Shown here in pieces: positions 43,281 to 55,063 of a stretch of DNA of 64,000 nucleotides. This DNA comes from Anodontia alba (lineage: Eukaryota; Mollusca; Bivalvia; Lucinida; Lucinidae): positions 37,876,152 to 37,940,151 of the forward strand of contig OZ024836.1 in NCBI GenBank assembly GCA_964016985.1, written 5' to 3'. The notes under the pieces are model-generated. The model made no database searches. It was not told the origin of the DNA and was given only the letters and a program-made list of their open reading frames with translations. How positions within the stretch are numbered: the stretch's first letter is position 1; every line of letters starts with the position of its first letter. Both the position numbers and the translations under genes were made by a program.

Positions 43281-43550
43281 ACCTGACCAGGAGGTAGCGG
43301 GTTCAACCCCCGTCGAGGTCGGCAACATTCTTTCGTGGAGATTGATAATGAAATATTTTCTACCGTCATTCTCTCCCTTCTGCTGATTCAAGAAGGGCAG
43401 TTGTCAGTTTCTGGCGAAAGAATGTGCACAATACTGGTTAACCGCTTAGAGGACTAAGCCTGCCCAGTAAACATGTGGTTAGGTAAATTGACCGAGCTCG
43501 ACATAACCCCACTGGGTTGACTGGGCTGTAAAACCTCAACACAAACAAAC
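43281..43550 (+). mobile_element. SINE type A, 5' truncated
   Basis: Begins inside the tRNA head (CTGACCAGGAGGTAGCGGGT), so the A box is missing. The B-box GGTTCAACCCCC is intact. Tail CCTCAACACAAACAAAC. Confidence 0.85.
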
Positions 43551-43559
43551 AGACAATAA

Positions 43560-43745
43560 AATTTTAACACTTAGAATACTGGGTAAAAATTTCAACTAAA
43601 AACAATTTAAATGTTTTTTCTTCAAGAAAATAGGCATTGGCATATCGTGCAAATCATCTCCTTAGACAATTTAAATGAAAAGTAAAAGCCTATTTTCTGG
43701 GGAGAATAACATCAATTTGTCTGACTCTGCTCTAGCATGCTAAGT
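43560..43745. mobile_element. ATTTAAATGAAA-hairpin MITE remnant
   Basis: GAAAATAGGCATTGGCATAT / AAAGTAAAAGCCTATTTTCT arms with outer CTTAGAATACTGGGTAAAAA / GCTAGCATGC-like ends, worn. Confidence 0.4.
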
Positions 43746-43918
43746 TTTAAGAAACGAGTCTGGATCATAATACCTGAAAATCAATGAGTAAAAACTGAGA
43801 CAAAAAATGTGTCTCTGCATTATACATTTACCATACACCATATTTACTCTTAATATTTGCACATCATAACTCTTTACCGTACTTTTCCTTATATCCTTAT
43901 ATTAGAACAGGCTCATTT

Positions 43919-44267
43919 TACAGTGAACCCTCGCTACAACGATAGCATTTGTTCTCAAAGATGTTGCCATTAAAATGAATTTGCTGTTGTAAAGAATCCT
44001 TAATGGACAGAATGATATGTAAGAAAGACCTGGTTTTATGCTCATTTCATCATAGAACATTATGTTTTGGATATTTCTTGGAATTGCCTCGCTGAGGCAA
44101 TTCTAACACATATCCAAAACATTAGTTGGTTTAAATTTCAATGCAATATTATTGCAAAATTTCTCATTAACTGTCACTTCCTGAGCGAAGATTTTGTGAC
44201 GTTCAAATTGCCATTATAACGAATTTTGTCGTTTTATCGAGTGTCGGTATAAAGAGGGTTATCTGTA
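43919..44267. mobile_element. TA-type MITE (TACAGTGAACCCTCGCTACA end) with GGAATTGCCTCGCTGAGG hairpin
   Basis: TACAGTGAACCCTCGCTACA at the left, TATAAAGAGGGTTATCTGTA at the right. Core ATGTTTTGGATATTTCTTGG / CTAACACATATCCAAAACAT, tip AATTGCCTCGCTGAGGCAATT, the same tip style as the second module. TA at both ends. Confidence 0.8.
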
Positions 44268-44279
44268 CTACATGTTGAG

Positions 44280-44582
44280 GAGTCCAAACAGTTGCTGGTT
44301 GAGTGGCAAACTGTACAGACCCTGATTTGATGCCTATTCTGCAACATCTGATCCAGGTCTACACAGTTTGCTCAGGCCTGTCTGTCCAAACACTTATGCT
44401 AAATACTAGCCTCAGCAAACTGTGCAGACCCAGATCAGATGTTGCAGAGTGCAGCGTCTGGTGTCTAAAATGACTCCTACAGCAGTTTTTTGGCACATCA
44501 ATAAATAGTAAATTGGACTTGTTCAAATTTTAGGACAGATATGGTAAGACAAGATATCCAAATATTTAGGGTAAAGAAGGTA
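44280..44582. mobile_element. Two family A MITE fragments
   Basis: 44280-44400 has GCAAACTGTACAGACCCTGA / ATCCAGGTCTACACAGTTTG. 44405-44582 has GCAAACTGTGCAGACCCAGA and ends TATTTAGGGTAAAGAAGG. Confidence 0.65.
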
Positions 44583-44755
44583 TAAACAGAGCCATGCCAG
44601 GCAAACATGGCTTTCAATGCTTACATGATCACTTACATAATCGCTATATATGAAAGGCAAGACTGCTCAGGCTGATCAGTCTACATCATCTGAATAAACA
44701 TTTACACCAATTAATGAGAACTGATACACTTTCAAGGGTGATAACTGTGTCAAAA

Positions 44756-44870
44756 TCATTTAGCCTCCCTTCTGAAAAGGGGTCTACTCTAAAAGGAAAG
44801 AATTTGCTCCCTTTGGGAGCAAATTCTTTCCTTTTCGAGTAGACCCCTTTCTGAAGATACTAGGTGTGCA
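44756..44870. mobile_element. Hairpin module 4 (AAAAGGAAAGAATTTGCTCC)
   Basis: GGGTCTACTCTAAAAGGAAA / TTTCCTTTTCGAGTAGACCC, tip TTTGCTCCCTTTGGGAGCAAA. Other copies: 55480-55555, 55945-56005 (split), 57965-58045, 58165-58245, 53515-53580 (worn). Confidence 0.82.
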
Positions 44871-45054
44871 GGAATGCAAACAAGAAGTCACAAAAAGTAT
44901 TTCCCCTGTAAACTATGGCAGGAAATCTACCAAATGATTCCAGCCCCCTTATAATATCAGTAGAAATGTTTTACAAACTTTTGCTACAAAATAGAGCCAG
45001 CAGTTCCATCCTTTGGAAACTGACCTTTTGCTGAATTTACTAGTCACATCTATC

Positions 45055-46410
45055 AGAAAGACATTTTTTGTTTGGCGTTTTATTTTAAATGAAAATATTT
45101 TGTTCTGACTGACCATATCTTATCAGAAACCATTTGTCTTTTCTGTTTCTGTTCTCAAATATTTACAGTAAAATTAAATTTAAGACCAAAAATTGGTCTG
45201 ACCTATGCAATTTCTATAGTAAAGTGATTTGCTGGATTTTTTGTCTAAGAAGTTATTTTTTTTCTTTGCTGAATTTTAGTCATTGATGTTTCACAACAAT
45301 ATTGTGAGAAAATTTCAGAAAAAAAATGAACAAGTGGAACTTGTTGAAAATCTGCCTCCAAGTTACCTACCCTACAGATTTTTGCATTCATTTTTACTAT
45401 GGGAATAAAAGCACTGCAAGCATAATACCCTGCCACAGCGATTATTTGTTTGCTGTTTAGGCCATCGATATGTATTAAAGTTATCGTTGCAAAAATGTCT
45501 GGAAAGAAAATGGCAGAGGGACAGATAACAATCCTAAACCAGATCCTGATAATACCAATGGACAGATAACAATCCTAAATCAGATCTTGATAATATCAAT
45601 GCAAATAGCAAGTTTGGTTAAAAGGCCTTGTTATTTACACAAGTTATTGTCCGGAAATGAAAATATGGGCGTGTCTCGGGGAGATAACTCCGTAAAACTT
45701 TGACAAAATTTGCCCATTAGCAATTCCAAACCAGATCTCCTTAATGTCAATGCATATAGCAATTTTGGTTAAAATCCCTTGTTATTTCCTCGTTATTGTC
45801 CAGAAACGAGAATATGGGCCTGTCTCGGGCAGATAACTCCATAAAAATAAAAAATTTGCCCATTAGCAATTCCAAACCAGACATCCACAATATCAATGCA
45901 CATACCAAGTTTGGTGAAAATCCATTGATGTTTACTCAAGTTAACACTCCAGATCTCCTTAATGTCAATGCATATAGCAAGTTTGGTTAAAATCCCTTGT
46001 TATTTACTCGTTATTGCCCGGAAACGAAAATATGGGCATGTCTCGGGCAGATAACTCTGTAAAAATTTGACAAAATTTGCCCTTTAGCAATCCCAAACCA
46101 GACATCCACAATATCAATGCACATACCAAGTTTGGTGAAAATCCATTGATGTTTACTCAAGTTATCATCTGCAAACGAAAAACGGACGGACGGACATCGA
46201 ACGGGAAAGCATTATACCCGGCCACTATGGCAGGGTATAAAAAGTGAAAATATTTGAATTTTTTAAAAAACCAGGGACTACAATAAAACTTTTTGTGCAT
46301 AGGTACATGCAGTTACGACAGATGGTTTTGCATTAAATCTTGACAAGATGTTGCAAATTTACTTCTTCTGTGTAAAGCGCCAAGCAAAAATCGACTTTCT
46401 GAAAGATGTC
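45055..46410. mobile_element. DNA element J, reverse copy, split by another element
   Basis: CACATCTATCAGAAAGACAT at the left and TGAAAGATGTC at the right (GCGCCAAGCAAAAATCGACT inside) match 22044-22582 in reverse. The interruption at 45421-46236 falls where the intact copy reads CTATGGGAAAAAGTGAAAAT (in reverse). Confidence 0.85.
45415..46242. mobile_element. Element with ACCCTGCCACAG ends inserted in element J, TSD ATAAAA
   Basis: ATAAAA at 45415-45420 and 46237-46242. Ends ATACCCTGCCACAGCG and CCGGCCACTATGGCAGGGT. The interior has three worn units with GAAACGAAAATATGGGCATG, TCTCGGGCAGATAACTC and CAATGCATATAGCAAGTTTG, ending ACGGACGGACGGACATCGAA. Confidence 0.75.
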
Positions 46411-46539
46411 AAAAGCACTGTAGTGTTGCTGCTTGACACATTTTACATACATGAGGTCATGAACGGTGGAACCTATTAACAACATCGTCCTACATAATAT
46501 GGCACAGTTTCAGACATAACACAGTTTAAAAATGGATCA

Positions 46540-46880
46540 CAAAAATATTGTATCCATAAAAAATATATAGATTATATAGAATAAGAAATTTACCAAATGG
46601 CTGTCACAAATGCTGGCGGTGTTCACGAAACGGAACTAAAAGCACAGACTAAACATTGTTCAGACAATCATGAAAAGCAGTTCATCAGTAACAGTCAATA
46701 GCAGTGGGCGGGTGCATCATGTCAGATGTGTGTATAAAGTTTCATTAGCCAAGAAGCCTTGGTGTTAGAGAAACGGAGCTAAACTCACAAACTTAACATT
46801 GTTGATCCTGGCAATGATGCCAACAAAGCAGCCGGAGAGTGATCCCTATGTTGATTCTGCTTAAGCAGTCACAACAAAAT
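46540..46880. other. Intergenic stretch with a family F hairpin arm
   Basis: ATTGTATCCATAAAAAATAT and AGATTATATAGAATAAG match one arm of family F; the rest (46610-46870) is unassigned. Confidence 0.4.
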
Positions 46881-46884
46881 GACC

Positions 46885-47104
46885 ATTTTAGATCATTTTC
46901 TGTATTATAATAAATACAACATTTTCTGTATTACAATAAATACATTTTCTGTATTACAATAAATACAACATTTTCTGTATTACAATAAATACACCATTTT
47001 CTGTATTACAATAAATACACCATTTTCTGTATTACAATAAATACACCATTTTCTGTATTACAATAAATACAACATTTTCTGTATTACAATAAATACAACA
47101 TTGT
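46885..47104. repeat. 26-bp tandem repeat
   Basis: About eight copies of ACACCATTTTCTGTATTACA plus ATAAAT; one unit lacks four bases. ACAACA and ACACCA variants alternate in blocks. Confidence 0.92.
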
Positions 47105-47330
47105 TGTTTATCTAACACTATTTCTTTTTTGATCCAAGGAAAATATCTTTAAAGAGGTTGTGACATCATAAAACACAAAATCAGGAATAAGATGTATTTA
47201 AACTGAATTTTTTTGATAAAAAGAAAAAAAGTTTGGATTTTTTGGTCAATACTGATAAAGTTTTGTTTCCTTAATACTGGAATGGCATTCAATATTGTGC
47301 AAGTAACTAAAACATAGAATGATGTGCATT

Positions 47331-47590
47331 GCAGAGTTTGAGTTTTACTGCCCCGTCAACCCCGTTAAAATCATGCTGAGCTGGTCAGTTAACCTACTCA
47401 TACTTCTAGACAGGTTTCCTCTAAGCTGTTAAATAGTACTTGTGAACATCCTTTTACCAGTAACTGACAACTACCCTTCTAGTATCAGCAGAAGTGGGCA
47501 AATGTCCGTAGAAGTCAGTCTCCATGAAAGTTATCTGGTCCAGCTGAGATTCATACTTGTGATCCCAGTGTCATTATCTGCTCTCAGACA
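47331..47590 (-). mobile_element. SINE type A, worn
   Basis: Reverse: GAGTTTTACTGCCCCGTCAA near the tail, GACAACTACCCTTCTAGTAT in the body. The head is hardly recognisable. Confidence 0.6.
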
Positions 47591-47781
47591 TGCTACAGAC
47601 CACTCTATGGAGTGGTGTGCAATGCAGGAAAAGAGGCTTTTAATCCACCTGTGACTAGCAAAAGCCACGATCAGCCTACTGTCTGATCTGCTCTCACCAA
47701 TATATTCCACTGATTCTGTCAGCTGGCAATGAAGGCTCTGACAGGACTGAATGTGCAGGCTGATCTGGGCCTTGTCTGTTT

Positions 47782-50480
47782 ATGTTAGGCACAGACCACC
47801 AGACTTGGGAAGGAGTGATTGGATCTGAAGGTGTAGGGAAGTGCAACAGCAATGGACTCCTCCTTTTAAGGAAGTGTGCAGAGCATGAATTACTGATCAC
47901 CAACACAGTCTTCCATCTACCAACTCGTAGAAAGACAACATGGATGCACCCTCGCTCCAAACACTGGCATCCCATTGTCATGGCATGTCATAGTGCGAAG
48001 GAAGGACAGACAGGATGTCAGAGTGACTAAAACTATGTGTGGTGCAGACTGTTGGACCGATCACAGGCTTGTTGTCAGCAAACTCAACCTGCGCATTCAG
48101 CCTGTATGAGGACCACAAGGCAAGAAGGTGCCAAAGAACTTAGATATCCCCAAGCTGAAACAAGACAGCATGAGGCAAGCATTCGTCAACGATCTCTGCA
48201 GCCTTTTAGATGCACTGGAACACAGTTCAGAAGATGTAGATGAGAGCTGGACAGTCTTCAGAGACACCGTTCACTCTTCAGCAATGGATTCCCTAGGACC
48301 AGTATCTTGAAAAACCAAGACTGGTTTGATGAGAATGACAAAGAAATTCAGGGACTCCTTGAAGAGAAACACCAAAAACACAAGGCTCACCTCAGAAATA
48401 CCAGCTCAGTATCTAGCAAGACTGCCTATTCAAACATAGGCAGGATAGTTCAGACGAGGCTCAGAAATATGCAAGACTCCTGGCTGAGAAAAAAGGCTGA
48501 TGAAATCCAGTCCTTTGCAGACAGAAAGGACATGAAAAAGTTCTTTGATGCACTCAAGACAGTATATGGTCCCCAGAGCTAAAGAACCACCCCACTCCTT
48601 AGTGCAGATGGAACTAGTCTTCTGAATGACAAAGAAGCTATCTTGAAAAGATGGTCTGAACACTTTGATGGTGTCCTTAATCGGCCATCATCTATCAATG
48701 ATGAAGCTATCTACAGACTACCACAGGTGGAATGTAATCCACTGCTTGATGAGCTCCCAACCGTCTCTGAAATAGTGAAAGCAATAAAACTCCTATAATC
48801 TGGCAAGGTTCCAGGATCAGATGCAATACCTGCAGAGAGCTACAAAGCAGGAGGTCCTCCAGTTGCAGACAAAACTGACAGAGTTATTTCACATTATGTG
48901 GAGAAAAGAAGCCATTCCTCAAGCATTCAAGGATGCAACAATTATCCATCTATTCAAAAGGAAAGGGAATCCTCAAGTCTGTGACAATCATCGAGGCATC
49001 TCTTTATTGTCATTTGCTGGGAAAATTCTTGCTAGGGTCCTACTGAACCCATTGAATGAACACCTGGAACGGTCAGGGCTTCTACCAGAAAGCCAGTGTG
49101 GATTCAGGAAAAACAGAGGAACAATAGACATGATCTTTACAGCACGACAGCTTCAAAAAAAATGCCAGGAACAGAATGTGGACCTCTACATGACCTTTGT
49201 CGACCTTACCAAAGCATCTGACACAGTCAGTCGTGAGGGACTTTGGAAAATTATGGCAAAGTTTGGTTGTCTTGCCAAATTCATAGCAATGGTGCGGCAG
49301 TTCCATGATGGTATGCTTGCATGGGTCCAAAATGATGGCGAGTTTTCTGACCCATTCCCTGTGACAAATGGAGTTAAGCAAGGCTGTGTACTAGCTTCAA
49401 CACTGTTCAGCATGATGTTTTCTGCCATGCTTACACATGCTTTCCAGGATGGTGACAATGGTATACCTATTAGGTATCGCTTTAATGGGAAACTTTTCAA
49501 CCTAAGAAGGTTGCAAGCTAAATCTAAGATGCAGAAAGAGGTGCTAGACGAGTTCCTCTTTGCTGATGACATGGCAAAGGGTGCTCCAACAGAAGAGAAA
49601 ATGCAAAAAGGTGTGGATTAAGTATCTGATTCCATGTGACAGCTATGATCTCACAATCAGCATCAAAAAGACTGAGGTAGTATATCAGCCAGCACCTGGG
49701 AAGCCTTACAGGGAGCCTACCATCAGTGAAAGGTCAATGACTGCAAGTGGTAGACAAGTTCACCTACCTTGGAAGCACATTATCTGGAGTTGTGCACATT
49801 GATGATGAAGTCAATGCTAGAATTTTTGCTAAAGCTAGTGCAGCATTTGGCCGGCTACGTGGAAGTATTTGGGACCAAAGTGGAATCGGACTTGACACAA
49901 AGCTGAAAGTATATAGATCAATAGTGCTGCCAACACTATTATACACATGCGGAACTTCGGACAGTTTACCAACGGCATGCCAAAAGACTGAACCACTTCC
50001 ATAAAAGCTGTCTTAGAAAACTTCTAAAGATCAAGTGGCAAGACAGGATTCCAGACACAGAAGTCCTGAAAAGGGCAGGGATGCAGAGTATACATACTCT
50101 TCTGAAATTGGCACAGTTAAGATGGACAGGCCATGTTACCAGAGTGCCTGATGAACGTTTGCCAAAGAAAATCCTCTATGGAGAACTTCAAAGCTCCCAT
50201 GGTGGTCAGAAGAAGTGATACAAGGACACCCTCAAAGCCTCCCTTAAAGACTTACTAACAGAGTCATGGGAACAGATTGCACAGGATCGTACAAAGTGGC
50301 GAGGCCTCATAAAAAGGGGAGCTGATGAATACGAAGCAAAAAGAATCAGCGAAGCTGAGCAGAAATGTGCACAGTGGAAAGCCAGGGCTAAGGCATCACA
50401 TCACCAACAGAGCTTTCTTCCTCAGATCTCTCTAGTTCTATCTGCAACAGGCAGTTAAGAGCTAAGATTGGTCTCATCAG
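47782..50480 (+). pseudogene. Decayed LINE: endonuclease end, reverse transcriptase, C-terminal zinc finger
   Basis: Conceptual pieces in changing frames cover the end of an APE-type endonuclease (TDHQTWEGVIG, then HVIVRRKDRQDV and CWTDHRLVV, with the catalytic-type DH), a linker (DWFDENDKEIQGLLEEKH) and an RT. The RT has NHRGISLLS, VDLTKASDTV, NGVKQGCVLASTLF and intact FADD (266-codon open stretch 48821-49621), then FTYLGSTLSG and IPDTEVLKRAGMQS. Last is ICNRQLRAKIGLISHFRTH, a zinc finger whose first Cys is Ser. At least four frameshifts and several stops (for example TGA at about 48097 and 50217, TAA at 48580 and 49619) make it dead. Many stops look like CGA-to-TGA or CAA-to-TAA decay. The clade is uncertain. 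5' truncated; no clear TSD. Confidence 0.9.
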
Positions 50481-50929
50481 CCATTTTAGAACACACAAAT
50501 AATAACACATCACACAGTTGATTAGGATTGGTGATTTTCAGTAATGACAGATGAACAAGAAAGGCATGCAGTAAAACAAACAGAAGTTAAAGACAGTTGT
50601 CTCCCTTGGCAGAAATGGCAAAATTCTGCCAAATGCTTCCAGACCCCTTCAATTGTTTGAAACTATAATATTTTATATTGTATTTTTATAGGCAAATGGA
50701 AAAAAATTGTGATACTAGATATCTACATACCCTATGGAAGGCACTTTTGGGGGAAGTAACTGTCAAAACTGCTTTGTCCCCCTTAGGAAAAGGGGTCTAC
50801 TCTACTGTTCAGAAGGGGGATTGGTGTGCTGATTAGCCAAACAGGAATATATAAAACAGTTGTCTCTCTTATAAAAGAGGTGGAAACATCTACCAAGAGA
50901 ACCTGGTATCCAGTCCCGATAAAACAAGA
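50481..50929. other. Intergenic stretch with module 4 words
   Basis: GACAGTTGTCTCCCTTGGCA (50594) and AAGGGGTCTACTCTACTG (50799) are pieces of the module 4 MITEs. No gene seen. Confidence 0.45.
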
Positions 50930-53265
50930 GGCCCATGGGCCACAACGCTCACCCGAGTTAACTGCTGTAAGTTAATCAGGTCATTTACTCATCATTCCCT
51001 GTCAAGCTTAAAGGCAAAGGCTTAAACAGTTTTTGAGATATCTTGCTTACAACGTTAAAATGCTGAAATTTTCAAAGGGTCATAAATCAAAAAGATACTT
51101 TGCTTACAAGCTTTTCCTATGCCAAAATTCCTGAGTCCACACTGGCATAATTTGGTCAATTTTTCACAAAATTATACAAAAATTTGATCATCTTCGCATT
51201 AGTTCCAAACAGCCTGCAAAATTTCAAGAGCCTAGCCCAAGCAGTTCCTGAGATATTTTGCTTACAAACTCTTCCTACCACTATGCCTAAGTCCACAAAG
51301 GGGCATAATTTGGTCCTTTTTTTTCCTTTGAATTGTACATACTAAATATCTTAGCTCTGGGCCTTATGGTTTCAGAGAAGAAGATTTAAGTTTTTCCCAT
51401 TTTAAGTCTATGGGAGCTAATGAGCCCCGTGTGTGGCCATTTTGGACCCTAGGAGCATGGTTGGCAGGATTTATGTAGGTGACCACTTTACACTGCAACA
51501 TACTAAATATCTAAGCTCTGGGTCTAACGGTTTCAGAAAAGAAGACTTTTGAAGTTTTTCCCTTTAAAAATCTATGGGAGCTAATGAGCCCAGGGTGTGG
51601 CCCATTTGGACTCCAGGGGCTTGACTGGCAGAATTTATGTAGGAGACTACTAAACAATCGCTACATACTTAAGATATTAGCTCTCAGTCTCGTGGTTTCA
51701 GAGAAGACTTTTGAAGTCTTTTTTAGCTATATAACTCTATATAAATATATGACCCATTGGGGCATGGCCGGTTTAGAGCCCAGGGGCTTGATTGGCAGGA
51801 TTTATGTAGGGGACCACTAAACATTGCTACATACTAAATATAATATAAGCTTTGTGGTTTCAGAGAAGATTTTTTTAAGTTCTATAGGAGCTAATGATCC
51901 CCAGGGCGGAGCCAATTTGGACCCCAAGGGCATTGTTGGCAGAACATTGCTACATAGCAATGTGGGCCTCATGGTTTCAGAGAAGAAGATTTTTTAAGTT
52001 TTTCCCATTATAAGACTATGGGAGATAATGACCCCCGGGGCATGGCCAGTATGGACCCTAGGGGCTTGATTGGCAGGATTTATGTAGGAGACACCAAACA
52101 TTGCTACATACTTAAGCTGTTAGCTCTGGGCCTCATGGTTTCAGAGAAAAAGATTTTTGAATTTTTTTTTTTTTTTTTGCTACAAACCTCTATATAAACA
52201 AATGACACCCTGGGGCATGGCCAGTTTGGAGCCCAGGGGCTTCATTGGCAGGATTTATGTAGGGGACCACTTAATGATGCTGCATACTAAATATCTAAGC
52301 TCTGGGCCTCATGGTTTCAGAGAAGATTTTTTAATTTTTTCCCATTATAAGTCTATACTAGATATATAATGACCCCCGGGGCGTGGCCATTTTGGGTCCC
52401 AGGGGCATGATTAGCAGGATTTATGTAGGGGACCATTAAACATTGCTACATACTTAATATATAAGCTGTGGGCCTCATGGTTTCAGAGAAGAAGGTTTTT
52501 TTTTTTCCCATTATAAATCTATGGGAGCTAATGACTCCCGGGGCATGGCCAGTTTGGACCCCAGGGGCTTGATGTAGGAGACCACTAAACATTCCAACAT
52601 ACTTAAGCTGTTAGCGCTGGGCCTCATGGTTTCAGAGAAGAAGATTTTTGAAGTTTTCTTTTAGCTATATAGCTCTATACAAACATATGACCCCCTGGGG
52701 CATGGCCTGTTCGGAGCCCAGGGGCTTCATTGGCAGGATTTATGTAGGGGACCACTAAACATTGATACATACTAAATATATAAGCTGTGGGCCTCATGGT
52801 TTCAGAGAAGAAGATTTTTTAAGTTTTTTCACATTATAAGTCTATGGGTGATAATGACCCCAGGGCCATGGCTAGTTTGGACCCCAGGGGCTTCATACAA
52901 ACATACAACCCCCTGGGGTGTGGCCAGTTTGGAGCCCAGGGGCTTGATTGGCAGGATTTATGTAAGGGACCACTAAACATTACTACATACTAAATATATA
53001 AGTCCTGGGCCTCATGGTTTCTGAGAAGATTTTTAAAGTTTTCCCCATTATAAATCTATGGGAACTATATATTGGCATTGCAACCATCTTGATTTACGGA
53101 CCACAACCATTTGTACATATTTTCAATCCGCCTTTAACATAAGGCCTGACATGAAGTTTTGAAGAAATTTGGCCCAGAACTTGTTCAAATGTGTGAAAGG
53201 ATCGATCGACGGATGGGGAGTGATGACAACAGCTCATCCTGAGACTTTGGCTCAGGTGAGCTAGA
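50930..53265. repeat. Tandem-core element, ~165-bp units, bounded by CTCACCCGAG / CTCAGGTGAG
   Basis: Left edge GAGGCCCATGGGCCACAACG plus CTCACCCGAGTT; right edge TTGGCTCAGGTGAGCTAG. About eleven diverged units carry CATGGTTTCAGAGAAGAAGA (about 51366, 51528, 51690, 51856, 51971, 52135, 52311, 52480, 52625, 52797, 53015), TATGGGAGCTAATGACCCCC, GGGGCATGGCCAGTTTGGA and GGCAGGATTTATGTAGGGGA. Small ORFs in it are repeat translations. Confidence 0.85.
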
Positions 53266-53651
53266 AACCCATCACCCATTTTTTTTTACAAACAAAAATG
53301 TTTTGATTTTTTAAAACTTTTCTCTCTCCCAACCCCTCAATCATCACTTAGATTTTCATCATCCTGCCCCAGTGGACATTTGCTATAACAACTAAGTTGG
53401 ATTTAACAAGGTAAATTGATACGCCTGGTAGTTGTTTTTTTGTTTTTTTTTCTACCATTTTGTACAAATGAGACACTTTTTGTGACTTCCTGTTTCCTTT
53501 ACTGCTCATCAAGCCCTTCTGAAAAGGGGTCTAATATTAAAAGAAAGAATACGCTCTCAAGAGCAGACCTCCTTTGTACCCCTTTTCAAAATGGAGACAA
53601 AACCATTTTGATAAAGCTGTCCTCTGAAAAAATATTGACTCCCCTAAAGAT

Positions 53652-53653
<2 letters not shown>

Positions 53654-53701
<48 letters not shown>
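53654..53701. repeat. (TA)n microsatellite
   Basis: 24 uninterrupted AT dinucleotides, ending directly at the first base of a family E MITE. Confidence 0.97.
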
Positions 53702-53704
<3 letters not shown>

Positions 53705-54013
53705 CCAGCACATGACAAAACCTACATTAATACCTGTCTGATCAGTAAAGACTCAGACCAGCACGTACATCCACCCAGTATGGCAAGGATTCTCCTTTAT
53801 CCCTCTTTGGATAGCCTGGAGGCTGTAGATGGCACATGCAATCGGCAAAGACAGCCTGTACATCCACCCAGTAAGGCAAGGGTTCTCATCATCCCTCTTT
53901 GGATAACCAGCACATGCGATCAGTGAAGACTCTAATCAAACTGTGCAGCCTGATCAGAGTCTTGGCTGGTCGCACAAGTCTTATTGTAGGATTTGTCATG
54001 CCCTGGCTCATAT
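53698..54013. mobile_element. MITE family E next to the TA run
   Basis: TATGAGCCAGCACATGACAA at the left, TTTGTCATGCCCTGGCTCAT plus AT at the right. The interior shows a local duplication (CCACCCAGTATGGCAAGG / CCACCCAGTAAGGCAAGG, about 53771 and 53864). Confidence 0.82.
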
Positions 54014-54165
54014 GATAACTTGGAACAAAGATAAAATAAATTAAGTACAAAGCCTTGCATAACCTGTCTATAAAGGGCAATAAAAAATAATGTAAAAGAT
54101 GAAGGCACCGCAAAACCCTTTCAACTCCAAAATAAAAACATTTACAAACAATGTATCATATTTAC

Positions 54166-54404
54166 CAGGGCCCAGTTGTTCAAAACTAACGATGTCGTTA
54201 GTGAACGTATCGTTAAAACTTTCGTCATTAAATATGGATTATACGCTAATATTTTTGCTGAAAAAATGTGAGTAGCTTTTGCATTTGCAAAAGCTACTCA
54301 CATTTTTTCAGCAAAAATTTCTGTGAATTAGATATTGTACTTACTAGAACAGTTAACATTTTGGCCACTAACAAGCTAAAGATGCTTTGAACAACTGGGC
54401 TCTG
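54166..54404. mobile_element. MITE family D with perfect palindrome
   Basis: CAGGGCCCAGTTGTTCAAAA / TTGAACAACTGGGCTCTG. The core GCTGAAAAAATGTGAGTAGC / GCTACTCACATTTTTTCAGC, with TTTTGCATTTGCAAAA between, is a perfect palindrome centred near 54286. Confidence 0.88.
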
Positions 54405-54407
54405 AAG

Positions 54408-55000
54408 TATTGGGACAGACAAGCCTTAGCAAACAGAGGATGCTTATGTTATGATACTCTTTAAAAGCCACCCACAGAGGTGTTTCTAATGAGTACCAAC
54501 AAAACGCTTTCATGGAGAAACAAGAAAAATAATAATACTTCTCTGATGAAAGACGCACCCTATCTTGTGCTATGCTACCTTGTGAATATATTCTACAGTA
54601 GCCATCAGTCAGGCAACAGACAGCTAGGGCCCGTATCAGACTTTTGATGTCCATGTGTGCTGCACAGCCCATTTTCACAAGACATGGCTTGAATATATAT
54701 TCTGAATAATTATCAATTAATATTAGATAAATATATAATCTGAGTAATTATCTTTGATTTAAGATTATATAGTAAAGAAGAGATTAAAAATAAAAATAAA
54801 ATGTCACAGAACACATAATTCAAAAGATTTTCACAGCTATAAATATAGTTAAGAAACATTTCAACTAGAAGTAGTGTTGTTGATTTTTTCCTTTCTTTTT
54901 TTCTTCATGAAAACATATGTTGAAGTAACCATAACTGTTTTGGTAAGCAAAGTTTTTTAGAAACATCATATGTTTTCATGGAAAAGTAAGACTAAGTCCT
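54408..55000. other. MITE fragments, no gene
   Basis: 54408-54435 is the left end of a family A MITE, fused to a worn second-module hairpin (54455-54520). 54895-54990 has another worn ATATGTTTTCATGGA arm pair. Confidence 0.45.
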
Positions 55001-55063
55001 AGGGATTTTTCACACAAAATTTTATATTTATGGACCTTGAAAGAAATGTTTCCATAACTCCAG

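Noticed and set aside
42890..43369. 159-codon reverse-strand ORF
   Set aside because: It crosses a MITE arm, a repeat end and a SINE head. No domain features, and the codon content follows the repeats.
47782..50480. A functional second retrotransposon
   Set aside because: The RT core keeps FADD, but at least four frameshifts and several stops break the frame and the 5' end is missing.
51584..52369. Repeated GLEPRGLIGRIYVGDH-like peptides
   Set aside because: They are translations of the 165-bp tandem unit in one frame, broken in others.
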